From an uncultured Eubacteriales bacterium (GTDB taxonomy: Bacteria; Bacillota; Clostridia; Oscillospirales; Acutalibacteraceae): a stretch of 54,265 nt of DNA. This document shows positions 26,321 through 35,921 of the stretch, piece by piece. The stretch lies in assembly GCA_958417225.1 (NCBI GenBank), contig CATZCM010000006.1:1-54265 (forward strand). Direction: 5' to 3'. The notes below the pieces were generated by a model. It had not been told where the DNA came from, did not search any database, and worked only from the letters and a program-made list of their open reading frames with translations. Position 1 is the stretch's first letter; the number at the start of each line of letters is the position of its first letter. Position numbers and translations under genes: made by a program.

Positions 26321-27235
26321 TTATTTCATCATGCTTGCAACTTCGTCAGCGAAATTGTCTTCACGTTTTTCAAGACCTTCACCTTTTTCAAATCTAGCAA
26401 AACCTGAAATTTTTATATCCGTACCGAGTTTTTGACTAATGTTTTTGCAATATTGTTGAACACTAATGTTACCATCTTTAACAAATGGTTGATCAAGTAA
26501 ACAAACATCTTTAAAGAATTTGACTATACGGCCATCAACGATTTTTTCTGCAATATGAGCAGGTTTGCCATCATTAACTACTTGCTCAACTAAAATTTTT
26601 CTTTCATGCTCAACAACATCTGCTGGCACAGACTCTCTATCCAAATAAGCTGGATTTACAGCTGCCACCTGCATTGCTATGTCCTTCGCAAATACTTTAA
26701 ATTCATCATTTTGAGCTATAGCATCTGCATTTTCAAATTTAACAATAACGCCAATTCGACCGTCTGCATGAATATAACTAGACAATACACCCTCAAATCT
26801 TTCAAATCTACGAATTTTTATATTTTCACCAATTGTAAGAACTTTTTCTTGTACTAAAGATTCCACTGACTCATTTGTTCCAGACGCAGTGCATTTCATA
26901 AGTGCATCAATATCTGAAGGATTTTGTTCCATAACAGTATTCGCACAAGTTTTTACAAATTCTTTAAAATCAGCATTTTTAGCAACAAAGTCAGTTTCCG
27001 CATTTACTTCAATCAAAACTCCTACATTGCCGTTTTCATTCAAAGCAGCATATGCCATACCTTCAGCTGCAATTCTACCTGATTTTTTTGTTGCCGCAGC
27101 AAGACCTTTTTCTCTCAAAATATCAATAGCTGCTTCCATGTCACCATCGGTTTGTGTAAGAGCCTTTTTGCAGTCCATCATTCCACAACCGGTCTTTTCT
27201 CTCAAATTTTTTACATCTTTTGCTGTAAATGACAT
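26321..27235 (-). CDS. tsf: Elongation factor Ts
   Basis: Guanine-nucleotide exchange factor for EF-Tu. The UBA-like N-terminus has VKNLREKTGCGMMDCKKAL, followed by the EF-Ts core with ETDFVAKN. About 300 residues, normal for Firmicutes with the full two-subdomain core. It follows rpsB by 37 nt. Confidence 0.97.
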   Translation of the reverse strand: MSFTAKDVKNLREKTGCGMMDCKKALTQTDGDMEAAIDILREKGLAAATKKSGRIAAEGMAYAALNENGNVGVLIEVNAETDFVAKNADFKEFVKTCANTVMEQNPSDIDALMKCTASGTNESVESLVQEKVLTIGENIKIRRFERFEGVLSSYIHADGRIGVIVKFENADAIAQNDEFKVFAKDIAMQVAAVNPAYLDRESVPADVVEHERKILVEQVVNDGKPAHIAEKIVDGRIVKFFKDVCLLDQPFVKDGNISVQQYCKNISQKLGTDIKISGFARFEKGEGLEKREDNFADEVASMMK

Positions 27236-27272
27236 TACAATACACCACCTAATTTAAAATTACAATATAAGA

Positions 27273-28031
27273 TTACTCTGCTTCTACTTGTTCTGCAAAA
27301 TCCTCGGTCATTTCCTCAATAGTTACCTCAGCTGCTGCAGCACCCATTTGCCCTTCATTCCCTTCAATTATCGCATTGGCTATAACTGATGAAAGAAGTT
27401 TTACTGCACGAATTGCATCATCATTTCCTGGTATAACATAGTCAACATCATCAGGATCACAATTGGTATCTACTATTGCGATAACTGGAATTCCAAGCTT
27501 TTTAGCTTCAGATACAGCAATCTTTTCTTTTCTCGGATCTACTATGAAAAGTGCTCCCGGAAGTTGTTTCATATCCTCTATGCCACCCAAGAACTTCTCT
27601 AACTTTTCTATCTCAAGTTTAAGTTTTATAACTTCTTTTTTCGGTAAAAGTTCAAATGTACCATCAGCTTCCATTTCTCTTAGTTGCTTTAGACGATCAA
27701 TACGATGTTTAATTGTAGCAAAATTTGTCATCATGCCACCAAGCCAACGAGCATTCACATAATAAGCTCCCGCTCTTTGAGCCTCTTCCTTAACAGAATC
27801 CTGAGCCTGTTTCTTTGTTCCTACAAAAAGAACTGATTTTCCTTCTGCTGATAAATCTCTAATAAATTTATAAGCTTCCTCAAGCTTCTTTACAGTTTTC
27901 TGTAAATCGATAATGTAAATTCCATTGCGTTCTGTGAAGATGTACTTTGCCATTTTAGGATTCCATCTTCTTGTCTGGTGTCCAAAATGAACACCTGCCT
28001 CCAGTAATTGTTTCATTGATACTACTGACAT
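27273..28031 (-). CDS. rpsB: Ribosomal protein S2
   Basis: Small-subunit protein S2 with characteristic MKQLLEAGVHFGHQTRRWNP, IIDLQKTVKKLEEAY, RWLGGMMTNFATI and GIPVIAIVDTNCDPD. AAGGAGGAAAAAATT precedes the ATG. First gene of the rpsB-tsf unit, behind a strong promoter. Confidence 0.98.
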   Translation of the reverse strand: MSVVSMKQLLEAGVHFGHQTRRWNPKMAKYIFTERNGIYIIDLQKTVKKLEEAYKFIRDLSAEGKSVLFVGTKKQAQDSVKEEAQRAGAYYVNARWLGGMMTNFATIKHRIDRLKQLREMEADGTFELLPKKEVIKLKLEIEKLEKFLGGIEDMKQLPGALFIVDPRKEKIAVSEAKKLGIPVIAIVDTNCDPDDVDYVIPGNDDAIRAVKLLSSVIANAIIEGNEGQMGAAAAEVTIEEMTEDFAEQVEAE

Positions 28032-28141
28032 AATTTTTTCCTCCTTATGGTTTTAACCTCCGCCTCACAAAAATCTAAGCAAACCAGCAAATGTATACCG
28101 GCACCATCTACTTGTCAGCAAGGCGTGTGTTTTGTAAAAAT

Positions 28142-28170
28142 ATTATAACATAAAAAGCAAAGGATTGCAA
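28142..28170 (-). promoter_or_regulatory. Strong promoter of rpsB, with about 105-nt leader
   Basis: Minus-strand TTGCAA (28165-28170), 17 bases, TATAAT (28142-28147). The transcribed leader down to 28032 contains a CTTG-CTGA-CAAG hairpin (about 28111-28122) and the arm-like GGTGCCGGTATAC and GCTGGTTTGC segments. It could form an S2 autoregulatory leader; this is inferred from position, not matched to a known RNA family. Confidence 0.75.
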
Positions 28171-28256
28171 GTATATTTTTTTATTAATTTATTATCACTA
28201 GATTAAAACAAAGATTGCAACAAATCGGAGTTTTATATAAACTTAACGTTATTTGT

Positions 28257-29846
28257 TTAACTGTTGTATTTTTTATTTTGGACTAAACATTTTATCTTAA
28301 AATAAACTCCTATTATAAATATAATTATACATGGAAGTATTATTAAATCCCCAATATATGAATAAAGCGACCTTGAAGAATTAGGAACAAGATTTCCTAC
28401 AATAACCTCTTCAGAATTTGGACAAGAAAATTTTTCGATTGCCCCAGAAGAAGATATAATCGCCGAAATACCTGTATTTCCAGCCCGTGCCATATCTTTT
28501 TTATTTTCAACACAACGCATTATAGCATGACATAAATGCTGTCGTAATGCTGAACTTTCACCAAACCAAGAATCATTGCTAACCATAAGAAAATACTCCG
28601 CACCTGCAACAGTACTCTCACGCGCAACATATGGGTATATTGACTCATAACAAATTAATCCACCTGCTTTTCCAAAAAGTGTGTCTAATGTTGTTGCTTC
28701 TGTACCAGCTACCATATTACCGATTTGTGTAGAAAAGGATTCTGGTATCACCTCACTAAATGGAACGTATTCACCCATAGGTACCAATTCACGCTTATAG
28801 TACACCTTCGGTACAACCCCATCTGCCCTAACTACCGCTAATGTATTATATTCATTATTTTCACCGTCTAATATACCTGTTACAAGCGTCGCGTTTTTCT
28901 CTTTAGCAAATCTTTTTAGATACGAAAGCGTTTCTCTATCATGAATGTTCATTGTTACCGCAGTCTCGGGCCAAAGGTATATATCTGGATTTTCTTCACA
29001 GGCTTTATCTGATAATTTTTTATAACTTTTCAAGGAATCCAAATGTGACATACTCCATTTTGTCCTTGAGTTAAAGTTTGCTTGAATAATCGCAACTTTC
29101 ACAATATTAGAATCTTTACGCACCTTTTCTATATTTGAAACTAATATTACCCCATAAACTGCATTTGACAAAAATAACACAATCGCTATACAAAAAAACA
29201 TTACCGCTTGCTTATAATTTTTTGTTTTTATTAACATAACTGCTGCTTTTGCAATAAGTGAATTAAATAAAACTATTACAAATGAAACGAATAGTGATCC
29301 AAAAAGTGAAGCCCCTTGTATCAGTACTGGACGAAAGGCAAGAATTGTTCCAATCCTTCCCCACGGAAATGAAAATTCCCACGCGTGTTCTTGCAAAAAT
29401 TCGGCAAACACATAAAGCACTGGAAAAATAACAAAAATGGGAAATTTAGCTTTTTTCAATTGGTTAAATGGTGAAAAGGAAATTACAAAAATCATCCCCT
29501 GTAAAACCGATATTGCCAAAATCGCTAAAGTCATTATCAGTAACGTAACCGTAAAACTAAATGTATTCTCCATAATTGGACACATATTATAAAGCCATAG
29601 TATATTTGACAAATAATATGACACTGTATAAATGAATATAGGTTTTGTCATTCTGTAATTGTAATCTTTATAAAACTCCATTGTCATTATCATTGGAACA
29701 AATGCAATAAACACAAATAAATCTAATTTTTCAAACGTAAAGGCTATACAATTTAAAAAACCAGACAACGATGACATTACAAAGAATTGCCATGGAACCT
29801 TTGCTTTTTTATTTTTATTCCTTATTATCACTCCACACATCCCCAT
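28257..29846 (-). CDS. lnt: Apolipoprotein N-acyltransferase Lnt
   Basis: Membrane enzyme that adds the third acyl chain to lipoproteins. Several N-terminal membrane segments (to about residue 225) precede a nitrilase-like domain. The catalytic triad motifs are visible as WPETAVT (Glu), YYKRELVPMGEYVPF (Lys) and GLICYESIYPYVA (Cys), and SNDSWFGES follows. A final membrane helix lies near the C-terminus. Full length for the family (529). It pairs functionally with lgt encoded 2.4 kb away; lnt is less usual in Firmicutes than in Gram-negatives but does occur in Clostridia. Confidence 0.9.
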   Translation of the reverse strand: MGMCGVIIRNKNKKAKVPWQFFVMSSLSGFLNCIAFTFEKLDLFVFIAFVPMIMTMEFYKDYNYRMTKPIFIYTVSYYLSNILWLYNMCPIMENTFSFTVTLLIMTLAILAISVLQGMIFVISFSPFNQLKKAKFPIFVIFPVLYVFAEFLQEHAWEFSFPWGRIGTILAFRPVLIQGASLFGSLFVSFVIVLFNSLIAKAAVMLIKTKNYKQAVMFFCIAIVLFLSNAVYGVILVSNIEKVRKDSNIVKVAIIQANFNSRTKWSMSHLDSLKSYKKLSDKACEENPDIYLWPETAVTMNIHDRETLSYLKRFAKEKNATLVTGILDGENNEYNTLAVVRADGVVPKVYYKRELVPMGEYVPFSEVIPESFSTQIGNMVAGTEATTLDTLFGKAGGLICYESIYPYVARESTVAGAEYFLMVSNDSWFGESSALRQHLCHAIMRCVENKKDMARAGNTGISAIISSSGAIEKFSCPNSEEVIVGNLVPNSSRSLYSYIGDLIILPCIIIFIIGVYFKIKCLVQNKKYNS

Positions 29847-29945
29847 AAAAGATTTTCTTTAAACTATGTTCATACGAAGTTATTACGAACAACTATAGTT
29901 AAATCGCCAAATAAAAAATAGACAAGAAAAAATTCATATATATAC

Positions 29946-29982
29946 ACTATAACATAAAATACTAAGTATAAGCAAGCGTCAA
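29946..29982 (-). promoter_or_regulatory. Candidate promoter(s) of lnt
   Basis: Two overlapping possibilities on the minus strand: TTGACG (29977-29982), 17 bases, TTTTAT (29954-29959); or TTGCTT (29970-29975), 18 bases, TATAGT (29946-29951). The rest of the 29847-30197 gap holds only the lysozyme terminator and AT-rich sequence. Confidence 0.5.
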
Positions 29983-30114
29983 TCAAATGTTCATAAGCAA
30001 AGTTGAAATACTATTTTTTCAAAAATGCTACAAATTATAATTTGCAACTAAACAATTATCGAATAAGAAAATTTAGTTTTTTTCCTGTTTTTACGTTCAC
30101 TGCAAGACACCCCA

Positions 30115-30154
30115 CAAAAAAACAGAACATGCACGATTAATCGCTATGTTCTGT
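30115..30154 (-). terminator. Intrinsic terminator of the SH3-lysozyme gene
   Basis: Minus-strand ACAGAACAT and ATGTTCTGT form a 9-bp stem with an inner CGATTAATCG palindrome, followed by TTTTTTT. Confidence 0.9.
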
Positions 30155-30197
30155 CCTAAAAGTAAATTATTTTTTTAATTCACAAATACTTTAAAAA

Positions 30198-31319
30198 TTA
30201 CACCTTATTTTTAATGCATCCTGGAATTATCCATTTGTGCGAATTATGTAAGTTTCCATCCATTGGATCTGAATAATCACCATAGAAAAATATTTTCATT
30301 TCAGCTATCCGCCTATACAGTAATCCAGGTACACAAGTTTTATCACAATGGTGCGCCTTTAATGCTTCTGCAGCAAATTCAGCCTCATTAACATTATTTA
30401 AATCATGACCCCCTACAGTGATTAACCATTTATTAAACTCCATATCTTCGGTTAATCCCGTCACACCTAAGTTATACACATAACTCACAAGTGCATCAAA
30501 ATGTTGCTGAGATGCAACTAACCCGTGCCTTTGTAAAAAGTAATTCACCGCAGGTTCAAATCTCGTACGCAGATCGTTTCTTAGCAACGTATCTGCCTCC
30601 GCCGTAGTCATCGAAGTAAATCTTTCACCATCTCGGACCACATGTCCATATCCAATATTCTTCAGACAAGGAACTAAAACATCCGTTGTTGGCACACCAA
30701 CATACCCTTCTCTTTGTTTAATAAAGTTTATGAGAGCTTCACTTGATTTGAACCCTTGGATTCTACTAGCAGGAGCCGCTGGTGTCTGAGCGGACATTTG
30801 ATGAACTGCATTAGCAACAGGACGTGATGGTGTTGGGGTGGATACTTTACTTACCCCTCCGGTAGGCTTCAATGTCACATACGTCATGCAAACCCATCCG
30901 GTTCTTCCTTTATATGAACCTTTTCCCCAATCACCACAAACCTCAGTTATTGATACAATTTCTTTAAATGGAATTGCTCCAATTATACTATGATTTATTC
31001 CTGGTCCACTTCTGAAATTCACTCCATCTGTTTCCACAACCTGAAAATCCGCATTAAATGAAACATACTGAAGGCAAACCCAAGCATCTCTGCCTTTATA
31101 TGTAATCTTTCCCCATCCACCTGAGTTTCCAATAATTTCTACCTGTGTTTTATCAACAATTGCCCCGAGCACCTGATTACTGGTACCTGGTCCACTACGA
31201 ACATTTAACCCCTCAGCAGATGAAACCTTTCCACTTACAGCGAATGATTTCATCTGTAGTAACAAAACAAAAACACTAAAAGTAACGCAAATAGTAAATA
31301 AATTAATAAACTTTTTCAT
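30198..31319 (-). CDS. Secreted lysozyme with two SH3b domains (GH24-like)
   Basis: Signal peptide (LFTICVTFSVFVLLLQMKSFA), two bacterial SH3 domains at about 30-88 and 92-150 (each with LNVRSGPG or VNFRSGPG and a W-containing GWGKITYKG/DWGKGSYKG strand), a Pro/Thr linker, then a phage T4-type lysozyme domain at about 190-345 with REGYVGV, IGYGH and LVSYVYNLGVTGL. The catalytic Glu is Glu204 and Asp213 fits the second position. The usual Thr of the TIGYGH motif is Asn221, so activity or specificity may be altered. Role: cell-wall remodelling, or attack on neighbouring or ingested bacteria. Monocistronic with its own terminator. Confidence 0.85.
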   Translation of the reverse strand: MKKFINLFTICVTFSVFVLLLQMKSFAVSGKVSSAEGLNVRSGPGTSNQVLGAIVDKTQVEIIGNSGGWGKITYKGRDAWVCLQYVSFNADFQVVETDGVNFRSGPGINHSIIGAIPFKEIVSITEVCGDWGKGSYKGRTGWVCMTYVTLKPTGGVSKVSTPTPSRPVANAVHQMSAQTPAAPASRIQGFKSSEALINFIKQREGYVGVPTTDVLVPCLKNIGYGHVVRDGERFTSMTTAEADTLLRNDLRTRFEPAVNYFLQRHGLVASQQHFDALVSYVYNLGVTGLTEDMEFNKWLITVGGHDLNNVNEAEFAAEALKAHHCDKTCVPGLLYRRIAEMKIFFYGDYSDPMDGNLHNSHKWIIPGCIKNKV

Positions 31320-31410
31320 TTTAATCTCCTAACTAAATTTTATACTTTCTATAAACAAAAAGATCTATTCTAATCCATACACCCTCAAACAATATTGAGG
31401 AATATCTTCC

Positions 31411-32256
31411 TTAAATCAAACTAAGATTTGCAGCTGCTACAGTATTTTGCAAAAGCATAGTGATTGTCATCGGTCCAACACCACCTGGCACAGGAGTTAT
31501 ATGTGATGCAAATTTAGAAACTGACTCAAAATCCACATCTCCACATAACTTACCATTTTCATCGCGATTCATCCCAACATCTATAACAACTGCCCCTTTT
31601 TTAATCATATCACCAGTAATGAAATTAGCTTTTCCTATAGCGACTACAAGAATATCTGCCATTTTTGTTATCTGGGCAAGATTGCGAGTTTTACTGTGAC
31701 ACGTTATAACAGTACCATTTTCGTGCAATAAAAGTAAACTCATTGGTTTCCCAACAATATTGCTCCTCCCCACAACAACACATACTTTTCCTGAAACATC
31801 TATTCCACTTTCAAAAAGCATTTTCATTATTCCTGCCGGTGTGCACGGTAAAAATTTATACTCATTTAGCATAATTCTACCTAAGTTTGTTTTATGAAAG
31901 GCATCTACATCTTTATCCGGATTTATCATTTCAATTACAACTTTTTCATCTATATGTAACGGAAGCGGTAACTGCACTAATATACCATGTATATTACTAT
32001 TTCCATTAAGTTTCTGGATTAGAGAAACCAATTCATTTTGAGTTGTTTCTTCAGGTAAGGCATACTCTTCCGAATATATTCCAACCTCTTGACATGCTTT
32101 TTTTTTATTATTCACATAAATTCTAGATGCCTTATCATCACCAACAATTATAACCGCAAGCCCTGGTATAATTCCCGATTTTTTTAGCCTATCTACCTCA
32201 AGCTTAATTTCCTCACGTATTTTTTTGGATATTGCTTTTCCATCAATTATGTTCAT
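31411..32256 (-). CDS. folD: FolD, methylenetetrahydrofolate dehydrogenase/cyclohydrolase
   Basis: Bifunctional one-carbon enzyme interconverting methylene- and formyl-tetrahydrofolate. Motifs are NNKKKACQEVGI (catalytic Lys region), GILVQLPLP, VVGRSNIVGKP and TPVPGGVGPMTI. Normal length (281). Its start overlaps lgt by 14 nt, making it the last gene of the M16-M16-lgt-folD operon. Confidence 0.96.
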   Translation of the reverse strand: MNIIDGKAISKKIREEIKLEVDRLKKSGIIPGLAVIIVGDDKASRIYVNNKKKACQEVGIYSEEYALPEETTQNELVSLIQKLNGNSNIHGILVQLPLPLHIDEKVVIEMINPDKDVDAFHKTNLGRIMLNEYKFLPCTPAGIMKMLFESGIDVSGKVCVVVGRSNIVGKPMSLLLLHENGTVITCHSKTRNLAQITKMADILVVAIGKANFITGDMIKKGAVVIDVGMNRDENGKLCGDVDFESVSKFASHITPVPGGVGPMTITMLLQNTVAAANLSLI

Positions 32257-33070
32257 CGTGTGTTACCCCTTTTAACTTTCGGCTCATATAAATCATAAGC
32301 CCAATACTTACAATAACTGTAACAAAAGCCACAACCTGCGATATTCTTAAATGCATAAACGGAATATACAAACTATCAGTTCGTATACCCTCCAAGAAAA
32401 ATCTTTCGCTACCATACCATATCAAATACAATAACAGATTTTGTCCATCATACTTTTTATACTTGGTATTAAAAATATGAAGCACCAAGGCACCGACTAA
32501 GCACCAAATAGACTCATATAAAAAGCATGGGTGCACTGTCAAGTTATTTGTTGCCTCGCTCGACATTCCCAATACAAAATCCGTAACAGTTCCAAAAGCC
32601 TCCTGATTTGTAAAGTTACCCCATCTTCCTATACCTTGACCAATTAAAAATCCTATCATAATTATATCAAACAAAGAACGCAATGGAATACGTTTTTTTC
32701 TGGCAGTGATACCTCCACCCAAAAGACCTCCAATAATGCCTCCATATATAGCAAGACCACCTTTATGTATCGAAACAATCTCTAGCGGATGTTCGAAAAA
32801 ATATCCGCTAGGATCAAATATGACATAGTAAAGTCTAGCACCAATTATCGCACAAAACAATCCAACAAAAATTGCATCCGAAGCACTATTCACATCAATA
32901 TGAACTTTTTTACACTGAGAATACACATAAAATGCGGCAAGTGCAAACCCAGCAGCGATTATGACGCCATACCAATAAATGTCCATTCCAAAAACAGTGA
33001 ATGCTACAGGAGATATTTGGAAATCTAGTCCTATATGAGGAAAAGTCACATGATATATAACTTGATTCAT
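32243..33070 (-). CDS. lgt: Lgt, prolipoprotein diacylglyceryl transferase
   Basis: Polytopic membrane enzyme that adds diacylglycerol to the lipobox cysteine. Signatures are HKGGLAIYGGIIGG and GIGRWGNFTNQEAFG, the Lgt family motif with catalytic Arg. Seven or so membrane segments. It lies 7 nt after the M16 peptidase gene and overlaps folD. Confidence 0.96.
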   Translation of the reverse strand: MNQVIYHVTFPHIGLDFQISPVAFTVFGMDIYWYGVIIAAGFALAAFYVYSQCKKVHIDVNSASDAIFVGLFCAIIGARLYYVIFDPSGYFFEHPLEIVSIHKGGLAIYGGIIGGLLGGGITARKKRIPLRSLFDIIMIGFLIGQGIGRWGNFTNQEAFGTVTDFVLGMSSEATNNLTVHPCFLYESIWCLVGALVLHIFNTKYKKYDGQNLLLYLIWYGSERFFLEGIRTDSLYIPFMHLRISQVVAFVTVIVSIGLMIYMSRKLKGVTHDEHN

Positions 33071-33077
33071 ATAATCA

Positions 33078-34358
33078 CTACTCCTTAAGTGGCAAAACTA
33101 CTGACAATGAACAATTATTTACATCCAGTTGATCTTCCAATCTCTTTTCCACTTCTTCTAAAGTGATAGTTGCAATACACTCAATAACATCAAAAAGTTC
33201 TTTTCCTGAAAACTCTAAGCCTATAATTGAATTGGCAATGTTGTCCGAACTATTGAGAAGAGAAAGATTTTTGGCATACACCGATTTTCTTGCGCGCTCA
33301 AACACTTCACTTGATATTTTGTGTTCTTTCAAAGTTCTGATAGCTTGTTTAATCACATCCTGAGTTTTGTATGGATCATTAGATTCACCTGAAAAAATAA
33401 CTGCAGCGTACTTCTCTCCATAAAAGTACTCAACACCAAAAGAAGCAATATTTATAAGTTTAGCATCAAGTAAGCTTTTATATAAACCAGAAGCTTTAGA
33501 GGCAAGTACTTCTAATATTATATCTGTTGCAACAAGTTCTTTGGCTGATATAGAATCCTTTGCATTTTCTTTAAAGCCCAGTTGAAACATAGGACACGAA
33601 ATTGGAAACCTTTCCTCAATGAGATTTTGCCTAACCTCATAAGGTTCATCTGGAAAAATCCTCATCGGAGCATGCGACGAAGTGTTAGTTAAAATACTTT
33701 CAAGAAGTTCAGCCGTTTTCTTTAAATCAACATTCCCTACAATGCAAAGTGCCATATTAGCCGGATTGTAAAACGCTTTATAACACTCATACAATTTTTC
33801 TGCCGTAATGTTAGCTATACTTTCAACTGATCCCGCAATGTCAATATTTATAGGATGATTTTTGTACATTGCCTTTAAAAGATTAATTAAAACTTTCCAT
33901 TCTGCACTATCCTCATACATTTTAATTTCTTGACCAATTATCCCCTGTTCTTTATCAACTGTTTTTTTAGTAAAGTATGGTGTTTCCACAAACTTCACTA
34001 ATATTTTTAAGGCCTCTTCAAAGTTCTCAGTACAGGAAAAAAGATAACACGTTTTGTCAAAAGATGTATACGCATTAGCAGATGCCCCCGTTTTGGCATA
34101 AAAGTCAAATGCATCACCATCTTCGCTCTCGAACATTTTATGTTCAAGAAAATGCGCCGTGCCATCCGGAACCGTAATTATTGGCCCCGACTTATCAAAT
34201 GCAAAAGAGGCATTTATAGATCCAAACTTAGTACCAAAAATCGCATACGTAGATTTGAAACTTTTCTTCGGATATATAAAGATTTTAAGTCCAGACTTAT
34301 GCGTCGCTGTAAAGTACTCTTCATGAATTCTGTCATTTTTTATACTTGTAAATTGCAT
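33078..34358 (-). CDS. M16 zinc peptidase, catalytic subunit (YmfH-like)
   Basis: Insulinase-family peptidase. The inverted zinc motif is intact in GTAHFLEHKMF with the distal Glu region after ENFEEALKILV. It pairs with the adjacent M16 protein that lacks HxxEH, the usual active/inactive two-subunit arrangement known as YmfF/YmfH in Bacillus. The best start is the ATG at 34358 (MQFTSIKND), eight bases after GAGGTG; upstream in-frame codons lie within or before the ribosome-binding site. Peptide substrate unknown; cytoplasmic. Confidence 0.9.
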   Translation of the reverse strand: MQFTSIKNDRIHEEYFTATHKSGLKIFIYPKKSFKSTYAIFGTKFGSINASFAFDKSGPIITVPDGTAHFLEHKMFESEDGDAFDFYAKTGASANAYTSFDKTCYLFSCTENFEEALKILVKFVETPYFTKKTVDKEQGIIGQEIKMYEDSAEWKVLINLLKAMYKNHPINIDIAGSVESIANITAEKLYECYKAFYNPANMALCIVGNVDLKKTAELLESILTNTSSHAPMRIFPDEPYEVRQNLIEERFPISCPMFQLGFKENAKDSISAKELVATDIILEVLASKASGLYKSLLDAKLINIASFGVEYFYGEKYAAVIFSGESNDPYKTQDVIKQAIRTLKEHKISSEVFERARKSVYAKNLSLLNSSDNIANSIIGLEFSGKELFDVIECIATITLEEVEKRLEDQLDVNNCSLSVVLPLKE

Positions 34359-34371
34359 ATTCATCACACCT

Positions 34372-35646
34372 CTATTCTCTGCTAGTAAGCGCATATACGG
34401 TATCCAATGTTACTCGTTTAGCTGCACCAACAATCTGATCCTTTGAAACATTTCGTATCGATTCAACTATTTCTTCAGGAGTTTGAATATTGTTTGAAAA
34501 TGTTTGATTAAGGTAAAACCCTTCAAGTGCACCTAAATGATCAGATATTGTATAAAATCCATTACATAAGCTAAGTTTTGTATCCAGAATCTCCTCATCG
34601 GATAAATTCCCAATTTTGATTTGTTCAAGCTGATTTAAAATTTGATCAGTAGCAATATCAATATTTTCTTTTTTAACTCCACACTCTATAATAATAATGC
34701 CTTTGTTCCGGTCCAAGCGTGATGAACAATAATAACATAAGCTCATCTTTTCACGCACATTTTTGAAAAGTTTTGAATGCGCCGTCCCACCAAGTATTGC
34801 ATTCATAACCCGAAAAGCATGCACGTCATCATCTACAGACACCATACCTGTGCGCAGTCCAAGCACAAGCTTAGATTGTTTCACATCGTCAAATTCTGTA
34901 GTTTTGTGTACATCTCCTGCATTTTGAATAAACTTTATTTTATTTTCATAGACTGTTCGATCCTGTAGTTTAGCAAATTTCTTCTTAAAAACATCTATGG
35001 CACAACATGGATCCATGTCTCCTATCATCGTTATTTCAAATCTGGCATGTTTTAATATGTCCTGCCAAGCTTCAAGCACGTCATTTGAAGTCAATTCACT
35101 AACTTTCTCCTTTTCACCAAGAGCACTTAATCCATACAATTCATCCTTGCACATAACTGCAATGCATCTTCTTTTAGCATAAGCCTTTTTATCATTATAC
35201 TCAGCCTCAATTGATTCAATTAGCTGTCGCTTTTCCTGTTCAATATCAGAATCAGAAAATGTTCCATTAGAAAGATTCGGATCAAAAAGCATGTCACACA
35301 AAAGAGCAGTAACCTGACCTGAAATGCTTTCAGCGTACAATGCATATCTGTCATCCAAAAAAGTAGCTGATAACGATAAAACTTGCGATTCGCCTATTTT
35401 TTCCGAATCTGCAGTAATTATAGTGCCATACAACTCGGACAATCGTTCATTTAGTTTCGTAAAATCAGGGAAATTTTTGCATGATCTTGCCAAAACAAAT
35501 GGAAGTAATGCATTTCGTGATACTGTGTTAGGATCTAATGGCAAAAACATTGATACAGAAATTCTACCTGTCTTAAAACGCTGGTCTTTAATTGACGTAA
35601 ATGTGATATTTTCTGAAATATCGTATTGTAACGGACGGTTTGTCAT
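34372..35646 (-). CDS. M16 peptidase-like protein, non-catalytic subunit (YmfF-like)
   Basis: Same two-domain M16 fold as its neighbour, but the HxxEH zinc motif is missing: the equivalent stretch reads LLPFVLARSCKNFPD. The C-terminal half keeps the family segment GGTAHSKLFKNVREKMSLCY. Probably forms a heterodimer with the product of the next gene. I take ATG 35646, six bases after GAGGTG. First gene of its operon, behind a near-consensus promoter. Confidence 0.88.
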   Translation of the reverse strand: MTNRPLQYDISENITFTSIKDQRFKTGRISVSMFLPLDPNTVSRNALLPFVLARSCKNFPDFTKLNERLSELYGTIITADSEKIGESQVLSLSATFLDDRYALYAESISGQVTALLCDMLFDPNLSNGTFSDSDIEQEKRQLIESIEAEYNDKKAYAKRRCIAVMCKDELYGLSALGEKEKVSELTSNDVLEAWQDILKHARFEITMIGDMDPCCAIDVFKKKFAKLQDRTVYENKIKFIQNAGDVHKTTEFDDVKQSKLVLGLRTGMVSVDDDVHAFRVMNAILGGTAHSKLFKNVREKMSLCYYCSSRLDRNKGIIIIECGVKKENIDIATDQILNQLEQIKIGNLSDEEILDTKLSLCNGFYTISDHLGALEGFYLNQTFSNNIQTPEEIVESIRNVSKDQIVGAAKRVTLDTVYALTSRE

Positions 35647-35681
35647 TAAAATCACCTCTTAAAACAATTTCAAACATTATC

Positions 35682-35711
35682 ATTTTACCATGATTTATTA
35701 TTTGGTGTCAA
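35682..35711 (-). promoter_or_regulatory. Promoter of the M16-M16-lgt-folD operon
   Basis: Minus-strand TTGACA (35706-35711), 18 bases, TGGTAAAAT with -10 TAAAAT (35682-35687). A palindrome GAATAATTATTC lies directly upstream of the -35 box and could be an operator. Confidence 0.7.
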
Positions 35712-35752
35712 GGAATAATTATTCTTTGAGTTTACAAAAAATCAAATTAAAT

Positions 35753-35842
35753 AAAAAAGAGATCCTGAACTCCTTATAATATGATAATTTAATTTATAAA
35801 TATCATATTTCCCTGAAATCAGAGAAAAGGATTCCGGATCTC
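35753..35842 (-). terminator. Long hairpin terminator behind the giant repeat protein gene
   Basis: Minus-strand GAGATCCGGAATCCTT pairs with AAGGAGTTCAGGATCTC and is followed by TTTTTT. The loop holds a second stem (ATATGATA/TATCATAT). The outer arm is part of the repeat shared with 45338-45423. Confidence 0.8.
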
Positions 35843-35921
35843 AATTATAATCTAATAATTCTTTGTTGCAAATACAAAAACCTCATAAGGCAGTCAACAT
35901 ATTTTTACCTATTAAAAATTA
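35836..35921 (-). repeat. 86-nt 3'-UTR repeat, copy 1
   Basis: Matches 45338-45423 at 84 of 86 positions. Both copies lie in the same orientation between a large secreted-protein gene and its terminator hairpin. Inside, on the minus strand, is TTGCAA-16-TATAAT (35844-35871), placed so that a transcript would begin at the terminator stem. Confidence 0.85.

Noticed and set aside
29875..29910. ATAACTTCGTAT on the minus strand resembles a loxP arm
   Set aside because: Only one arm is present, no inverted partner at 8 nt, and no recombinase gene; expected by chance in AT-rich DNA.
31382..31399. CCTCAA/TTGAGG stem between the lysozyme gene and folD as a terminator
   Set aside because: Six base pairs and no T-run on either strand.
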